Part shown: in pieces, positions 53,092 through 64,000 of the stretch | How positions within the stretch are numbered: position 1 is the stretch's first letter | How the letters are laid out: every line of letters begins with the position of its first letter | Assembly: GCF_004769405.1 (NCBI RefSeq) | Contig: NZ_RQES01000018.1 | Coordinates: 1 to 64,000 of the forward strand | DNA length: 64,000 nt | DNA from: Leptospira selangorensis | GTDB taxonomy: Bacteria > Spirochaetota > Leptospiria > Leptospirales > Leptospiraceae | Direction of reading: 5' to 3' | Notes under the pieces: model-generated | The model's database searches: none | What the model was told of the DNA's origin: nothing | The model's input: the letters and a program-made list of their open reading frames with translations, nothing else | Made by a program: the position numbers and the translations under genes

Positions 53092-54417
53092 TTATGCCTT
53101 TCCTTCTAAACTCCTCTTCATATCGGATGCATCTTTGGCGAAACTTTTGGAAGCAAGGAATACAAATAGGGAAGTCAGTAATACAGTCACTGGGATCAGA
53201 TAGAGGGAATCATGAAGACCAATTGCTTTAAATTGTTCCGTCATTTCGGAAGTACCTGAACGGAGCATTGCTGATCTGGTCAAATAATCGGAGAACCAAC
53301 CTACGACTGCTGGACCGGCCGCCCCACCTAATAAATACATAGCAGCGAAATAGATCGCCATCGCAGTTGCTCTGAGTCTAGGTTCAATCACGTCTTGGAT
53401 AGCGGGGTAAACGCAGGTATAATAATTATAAGAAAGTAACCAACCGAACCCAAGTAGAAGGGAGAAGAATAAAACCATTTCTTCCGACTGCAATAATGCA
53501 AGAAGGATCAGAATTCCGGACACGAAAAGATTGAATGCGCCGAAAAGAAGGCGACCTCTTTCCGATCTTTGGTGGATCTTGTCTGCGATCCAGCCGCCCA
53601 GAGTCAAGCCGACCAAACCTGTGATCCCTACTATAAATCCTGTAGTGATCGCTGCTTTTACCAAAGTGAAATGATAATATCTTTGTAATAAAGAAACTAG
53701 GAAACTATTCACCGCATAAGCGGCAAAATTGAATGTAAGACCTGATAAAATGATCCACCACATAGTAGGAATTCTTAATACTTTTTTAATGGGCTGTGTC
53801 GGCGCAGATTGAGAGACTTGAATGGATTCCGCGGCTCCTCTTTCCGGTTCACGGATAAAAAAGAAGAATATAGAAAGAAGGATCCCAGGCAATGCTGCGA
53901 TGAAGAATGGAGCTCTCCAAGTTCCGAATGCTTTTACCATGGCCCCCACGGTGAAAAATGCAAGAACGAGACCTAAGGGAAGTCCCAACATAAAAATACC
54001 GACTGCTCTTGCCCTTTTATGAGAAGGAAAAAGATCTCCTATCAGCGAATTTGCAGCAGGCGCATAACTTGCTTCTCCTATTCCAACACCCATACGAACA
54101 GAAACAAAGGATAAATAATTCCAAGCATATCCATTCAAAGCAGTGAATGCACTCCAAATCGCTAATCCGAAACCTATGATCTTTTTACGACTCCAAGAAT
54201 CGGCGAGCCTTCCTAACGGCAAACCGGCAATGGCATAGATTACGGTAAATGCGGAACCTACTATGCCTAATTGAAGATCGCTTAAATCCCATTCATGTCT
54301 AATAGGTTCTATGATGATTGCAGGGATAGTTCTATCAAAGAAGTTTAGAAGGTTTGCCAAAAATAGAAGGATCAGGATCCTCCATGCATGCTTGGCTTGA
54401 TTCGAGTTTGATTCCAT
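53092..54417 (-). CDS. MFS transporter, Spinster-like
   Basis: About 441 residues, 12 helices. NFFDRTIPAIIIEPIRHEWDLSDLQLGIVGSAFTVIYAIAGLPLGRLADSWSRKKIIG contains the MFS motif-A region (G-R-L-A-D-x-x-x-R-[KR]). VRMGVGIGEASYAPAANSLIGDLFP is characteristic of the Spinster-like group, which includes sphingolipid and lysolipid carriers. ATG 54417 follows AGGAG; an in-frame TTG at 54441 is rejected. An upstream 12-bp palindrome suggests TetR-type control. The substrate is unknown. Confidence 0.88.
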   Translation of the reverse strand: MESNSNQAKHAWRILILLFLANLLNFFDRTIPAIIIEPIRHEWDLSDLQLGIVGSAFTVIYAIAGLPLGRLADSWSRKKIIGFGLAIWSAFTALNGYAWNYLSFVSVRMGVGIGEASYAPAANSLIGDLFPSHKRARAVGIFMLGLPLGLVLAFFTVGAMVKAFGTWRAPFFIAALPGILLSIFFFFIREPERGAAESIQVSQSAPTQPIKKVLRIPTMWWIILSGLTFNFAAYAVNSFLVSLLQRYYHFTLVKAAITTGFIVGITGLVGLTLGGWIADKIHQRSERGRLLFGAFNLFVSGILILLALLQSEEMVLFFSLLLGFGWLLSYNYYTCVYPAIQDVIEPRLRATAMAIYFAAMYLLGGAAGPAVVGWFSDYLTRSAMLRSGTSEMTEQFKAIGLHDSLYLIPVTVLLTSLFVFLASKSFAKDASDMKRSLEGKA

Positions 54418-54486
54418 CGCTTCATCTCCTAAGGGCCGCAATTACCTCCGGCCAGGAATAAAAAGCAAATCATAAAATTATAATTC

Positions 54487-54498
54487 GAACGATCGTTC
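54487..54498. promoter_or_regulatory. Palindrome, possible TetR-type operator
   Basis: GAACGATCGTTC is a perfect 12-bp palindrome 70 bp upstream of the MFS start. AACGATCGTT-type sites are common targets of TetR-family repressors. No TetR gene lies in the window, so the regulator would be encoded elsewhere. Confidence 0.45.
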
Positions 54499-54589
54499 TG
54501 GGATAAATATATAAAGTATAATTAATGAACGGATGTTAGTTGAGAGAGTAGAACATCTTCTTCTCCCAAAAAGGAAGAAGAAGATTATA

Positions 54590-55183
54590 TCAATAGAGAG
54601 AGAAACGAACTGGAACGTAAACCTTCACAGTGATCGCTTTTCCTTCGAGCATAGAAGGAGAGTAACGTTTTTTATAAAATGCCTGGATTGCAGATTCTTC
54701 TAATCCGTATCCTAAGGTTTTACCAATATTACGTACTCTTAAAACTTCTCCGCTATCCGCGATGATCACTTCTAAGGTAAGAGTTCCGCCTACACCCGCA
54801 GACTGAGCGTCTTTGGTATATTCCGGCTGAACGTTAGGTGAAAGGTCTACTGGAGCAGTAGCACCGGAAACGATTGCATCCTGAGCGCCTGCGATCCTGG
54901 AATCCTCTTTTTTCTTAAGAGTATCGGTAACCTCGAACTCTCCGTCGTCAGGAGCTTCTCCCACATTCGGATCCTGGATCACAAGATTCTCCACGAAAGC
55001 AACCTCATCGATCAGCTTATCTAGATGATCGTAAGTATTCGGAGGAGTGTACCAGAAAAGAAGTGCTGCGATCTGTAGAACAGCAGAAGAGCCTAAGAAG
55101 GTCTCCATTCTGTAACGATCAACAAACCTGCGAAGACCAGAACGTTTTTTGGAAGAAGAAGGAGGGGAAACAACTTGGTTCAT
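54590..55183 (-). CDS. TonB-like energy transducer
   Basis: A 197-residue protein with one N-terminal helix (about 27-47), a periplasmic linker rich in acidic and Pro residues, and a C-terminal TonB domain (about 110-197: [64 protein letters not shown]). It couples ExbB/ExbD proton flow to outer-membrane transporters. The start overlaps the second exbD by 4 nt. The last gene of the exbB-exbD-exbD-tonB operon. Confidence 0.9.
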   Translation of the reverse strand: MNQVVSPPSSSKKRSGLRRFVDRYRMETFLGSSAVLQIAALLFWYTPPNTYDHLDKLIDEVAFVENLVIQDPNVGEAPDDGEFEVTDTLKKKEDSRIAGAQDAIVSGATAPVDLSPNVQPEYTKDAQSAGVGGTLTLEVIIADSGEVLRVRNIGKTLGYGLEESAIQAFYKKRYSPSMLEGKAITVKVYVPVRFSLY

Positions 55184-55599
55184 TTCAGTCCTCCTCCTTG
55201 CGTAGTTTTAGTAACCAGGGAGACTTTTAATGCACCGGCTTCTTTCAAAAGTTCGAACACATTGTCCAGGTCAGCATAACTTAGATCTTTATCCGCATGA
55301 ATAAGGACCTTTAAGTCAGGAGTGGTTGCAAGTTTGGCACGAACATTATTGATCGCTTCGTTCAAAGGCATCTTTACTTGGTTAAAGTAAATGGACTTCT
55401 CGTTATCAGCGCTTAAATATAAATTCGCGATTTTTTTATTAAGCTGCTCTCCTCCAGGGACATCCGGAAGAGCGATTGGAAGATCCGGATCCGTATCAAG
55501 GACCGAAGTCACCATAAAGAATACCAAAAGAAGAAAGGCGATATCGGCCATAGAGCTGACCGGAATAGAAGGTGGAGCTTTTTTCTTTTTAAGTGCCAT
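55180..55599 (-). CDS. exbD: ExbD/TolR family protein (second copy)
   Basis: A 139-residue biopolymer-transport protein. A cytoplasmic KKKK start leads to one helix with the essential membrane aspartate in [17 protein letters not shown] (about residue 18), then a periplasmic domain ([35 protein letters not shown]). It lies 3 bp after the first exbD. Two different ExbD proteins per operon occur in several TonB and gliding systems. Confidence 0.93.
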   Translation of the reverse strand: MALKKKKAPPSIPVSSMADIAFLLLVFFMVTSVLDTDPDLPIALPDVPGGEQLNKKIANLYLSADNEKSIYFNQVKMPLNEAINNVRAKLATTPDLKVLIHADKDLSYADLDNVFELLKEAGALKVSLVTKTTQGGGLK

Positions 55600-55602
55600 A
55601 TC

Positions 55603-56022
55603 TTATTTTAATCTTTTTACGGAGACTTGTTTAAAACCTCTTAACTGCACAGCAGAAAGAGCATCTAACATATTTCCGTATTTTGTTTCACCGGTCGTTT
55701 TGATCAGAGCGACTTTTTCATCGAGATTCGGGATTTCAATATCGTTCAGATCTTTTCTGAATTCTGCAAGATCCTTGTAATCACGAGTTCCGAGGACTTT
55801 GTTCCTCATCTTGATCGTTTCGCCAGCCACCAATATCTCGTAGATATTCTCTCTTAAAACTAGGGTGGGGTTGGAGTTTTTGCGGGGAAGTTGGATATTT
55901 AAACCCTCTTTCACGAAAAACACCGCGGTCACCATAAAAAATACGAGAAGAAGAAACGCGATATCCGACATAGAAGAGGCCGAAATTTCTTCCAAACCCC
56001 TTTTTTTCTTAAGCTGAATCAT
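55603..56022 (-). CDS. exbD: ExbD/TolR family protein (first copy)
   Basis: A 139-residue paralogue of the following gene with the same plan: [37 protein letters not shown] carries the membrane aspartate, and the periplasmic part ends [26 protein letters not shown]. Sequence identity to the second copy is concentrated in the membrane helix. It is 33 bp after exbB. Confidence 0.93.
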   Translation of the reverse strand: MIQLKKKRGLEEISASSMSDIAFLLLVFFMVTAVFFVKEGLNIQLPRKNSNPTLVLRENIYEILVAGETIKMRNKVLGTRDYKDLAEFRKDLNDIEIPNLDEKVALIKTTGETKYGNMLDALSAVQLRGFKQVSVKRLK

Positions 56023-56055
56023 ATTCCGAATTCCTAATAAATGGAAGAGCTAAGA

Positions 56056-56886
56056 TTAAGCTCTTGCGTTACGTTTCAGGAATTCTTTGTAAATTCTGTT
56101 TGCAGCTTCTTCTACTTCGGAAGTGAATCCGTCGATTCTGGAAGTCAGGTATTGGTGGAAAGTCATAGCGGGAATTGCGATGATCAAACCGGCTGCAGTT
56201 GTGATAAGAGCTTCTTTAATACCGCCCGCAACCACTTTCGCGTTTACTTGGTCGGCGTTTGCGATCGCATCAAAAGCATTGATCATACCGGAAACTGTTC
56301 CTAAGAACCCGATCAAAGGAGCGATAGTCGAAACTGCAGCTAAGATCACGAGTCCTCTTTCAAGAACTACGATCACCTCGGCAGCTTCTCTCTCGATACC
56401 TTTTGCGAAAATTTCAGCGTTACCAGCGGAAACATCGATACCGTTTTTCAAAATATCGGAAATTTTATAAGAAGGGTTTGCATCGATGAATTCTTTTGCT
56501 CCATCAAAACCTTTTTCATCAACCTTCTCCCCTAAATCGATATTAAAACCTTTAGGAAGAAGTTTGGAAGTAGTAAGGAAATAGATCCTTTCGAAAATAA
56601 TCGCAAGAGCGATGATAGAAGAAAGAGCTAACGGATACATTGTCCATCCACCCTTATTGAACAGGTCTACAAATCCCCAGGTTCCGCTTTTTTCAGCAGG
56701 AGCCGGCGCAGGTTGTTCTGCAGGTGCAGTTGTTTGTTCGGTTTTATTTGCGTCGGTAGGCGCAGCATCTTGGGAAAAAGTAGGTAAAGTTGCAGTTAGA
56801 ACAAATCCTCCAACAAGTGCAATGGCAATCCATTGGCGTAGGGAGAGATTAGTATATCGATTATGCATAGCTTTCGGAAGCTCCAT
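56056..56886 (-). CDS. exbB: ExbB/MotA/TolQ family proton channel protein
   Basis: A 276-residue protein. After a signal-like helix (about 17-38) comes a Pro/Ala-rich periplasmic linker (about 40-68), then three helices with the MotA/TolQ/ExbB core: [31 protein letters not shown] and [31 protein letters not shown]. The start is either ATG 56886 or ATG 56868; neither has a convincing ribosome site at normal distance. It forms the proton channel with the two ExbD proteins. Three in-phase TTACR repeats lie just upstream. Confidence 0.93.
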   Translation of the reverse strand: MELPKAMHNRYTNLSLRQWIAIALVGGFVLTATLPTFSQDAAPTDANKTEQTTAPAEQPAPAPAEKSGTWGFVDLFNKGGWTMYPLALSSIIALAIIFERIYFLTTSKLLPKGFNIDLGEKVDEKGFDGAKEFIDANPSYKISDILKNGIDVSAGNAEIFAKGIEREAAEVIVVLERGLVILAAVSTIAPLIGFLGTVSGMINAFDAIANADQVNAKVVAGGIKEALITTAAGLIIAIPAMTFHQYLTSRIDGFTSEVEEAANRIYKEFLKRNARA

Positions 56887-56919
56887 AAGAAGTAATGAGA
56901 CATTTTTACGTGATTTGAG

Positions 56920-56946
56920 TTACATATTTATTACGAAGCGGTTACG
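56920..56946 (-). promoter_or_regulatory. Candidate Pho-box-like direct repeats upstream of exbB
   Basis: TTACA (56920), TTACG (56931) and TTACG (56942) are spaced exactly 11 bp apart, the clearest of the three arrays in this window. They lie 34-60 bp before ATG 56886. The remainder of the 56887-57133 gap is unusually G-rich (about 56953-57030) and contains no recognisable gene. Confidence 0.55.
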
Positions 56947-57133
56947 GGTTGGTTAGTTTGGGGAGGGGGAGAAGGGCGCAAGTGGTGCGAGGTGAGGGGG
57001 ATGATGCGGGATTGTAATAGTGAGAGGAGTGGAAGTCGGGAATCTACTGCGTAGAACTCCGGGCCTGATAACGATAGAGACTTTTTAACATTACTTAGGA
57101 TGCAAAAATTATGATTTCATCTTTCCTTATCAA

Positions 57134-57565
57134 TTAGCTTGAAAGATAGTCTTTCAGAATTTCAAGTATGTCACTCCTGAACATAGGGGGCGGAATCACA
57201 ATTTGCCTATGATCTTTTAATTTGATTACTATCATGCTTTCTGGTCCTTTGATTCTTTTAATACTTTTTCTGGATATACTGATGATATTTTCCTTTGAAA
57301 TAATCTTTTTAGGAAGAAATCCTTTTTTATAAACAATGCAATTGGGATATAAGGTTATAGAAATATTAGATTCATGTCGCATCCAAAGCGCAAATAATAT
57401 TACAAAAAAGACTAGTAACACCTCGATACTGAGATCTTTGAGGGAATCTGAAAAGTGCACTACTATAAAGAAAAAGCATCCAGGCATTATTGCAATAGAA
57501 GGCATAAAAACCTGAATCCATAAGTATGGTCTGTATATCTTTCCTTCCTTTTTGTTTTGAATCAT
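57134..57565 (-). CDS. Small membrane protein with PH-like C-terminal domain
   Basis: A 143-residue protein with two helices (about 17-36 and 45-62) and a cytoplasmic part (ISITLYPNCIVYKKGFLPKKIISKENIISISRKSIKRIKG) reminiscent of bacterial PH-like domains. It is 40 bp downstream of the giant RHS gene, in the same direction. That position is where immunity genes of RHS toxins are found, but the sequence gives no direct proof. The family is not recognised. Confidence 0.68.
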   Translation of the reverse strand: MIQNKKEGKIYRPYLWIQVFMPSIAIMPGCFFFIVVHFSDSLKDLSIEVLLVFFVILFALWMRHESNISITLYPNCIVYKKGFLPKKIISKENIISISRKSIKRIKGPESMIVIKLKDHRQIVIPPPMFRSDILEILKDYLSS

Positions 57566-57605
57566 TCTTTAAGAGGTATCATATAATTTCAGAAACCGTG
57601 GAAAA

Positions 57606-64000
<6,395 letters not shown>

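Noticed and set aside
54555..54585. Stem ATCTTCTTCT/AGAAGAAGAT as terminator of the tonB operon
   Set aside because: The stem is AT-rich without a T tract in the reading direction, so it is too weak to list as a feature.
56612..56956. Plus-strand open frame opposite exbB
   Set aside because: It is the mirror of the Pro/Ala-rich exbB linker and runs into the promoter repeats; no independent support.

Overview
The window looks like a chromosomal segment of a Leptospira species. The supporting traits are moderate GC, spirochaete-style lipoprotein signals with loose lipoboxes, paired MBOAT/DUF1574-type genes, 7TM-HAMP-PP2C (SpoIIE-like) regulators with TPR tails, a 7TMR-DISM histidine kinase and a large FG-GAP/RHS protein. 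The species cannot be fixed from the sequence alone. No rRNA, tRNA, CRISPR array or insertion sequence was seen, and the genes are densely packed.

Layout. 1-2.6 kb: an MBOAT O-acyltransferase with an SGNH-like DUF1574 partner. 2.7-4.4 kb: an ArsR/SRPBCC/hydrolase operon whose operator-like repeats overlap the start codon. 4.5-8.5 kb: an ankyrin protein, a serine hydrolase, a beta-barrel protein and three tandem TRL-like lipoproteins. 8.6-11.7 kb: a compact lipid cassette (desaturase, CDP-alcohol phosphotransferase, lipid kinase, CDP-diglyceride synthase). 11.7-20.1 kb: two SpoIIE-type phosphatases flanking a divergent oxidoreductase/AraC pair. The second phosphatase is broken by a perfect 147-bp inverted copy of its own catalytic region. 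20.2-31.4 kb: an ABC-2 exporter, a multidomain lipoprotein ending in a thrombospondin type-1-like repeat, a RecQ helicase, a 7TMR-DISM kinase and an epimerase. 31.4-38.7 kb: a divergent ArsR/outer-membrane-protein pair with two 18-bp palindromes, a beta-carbonic anhydrase, and a MauG-type peroxidase/metallophosphoesterase/cytochrome operon. 38.7-43.7 kb: the methionine importer metQNI and a second MBOAT/DUF1574 pair. 43.8-46.7 kb: an adenylate cyclase, an ATP-grasp enzyme and a DinB-like protein. 46.8-52.9 kb: a phosphate uptake block (porin, small lipoprotein, pstSCAB). 53-57 kb: an MFS carrier and an ExbB-ExbD-ExbD-TonB operon. 57.1-64 kb: a small membrane protein and a giant FG-GAP/RHS protein that runs off the right edge.

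How the genes work together. The strongest theme is phosphate acquisition. The porin, pstS and exbB all have upstream TTACA/TTACG repeats spaced at exact multiples of 11 bp, a Pho-box-like arrangement. This suggests that outer-membrane entry, periplasmic capture, inner-membrane import and a TonB energiser may be co-regulated. The other notable points are the self-derived inverted replacement in the phosphatase gene, the lipid-headgroup cassette, two ArsR control regions with readable operators, and a recurrent intergenic GTAGGAACTCC motif.
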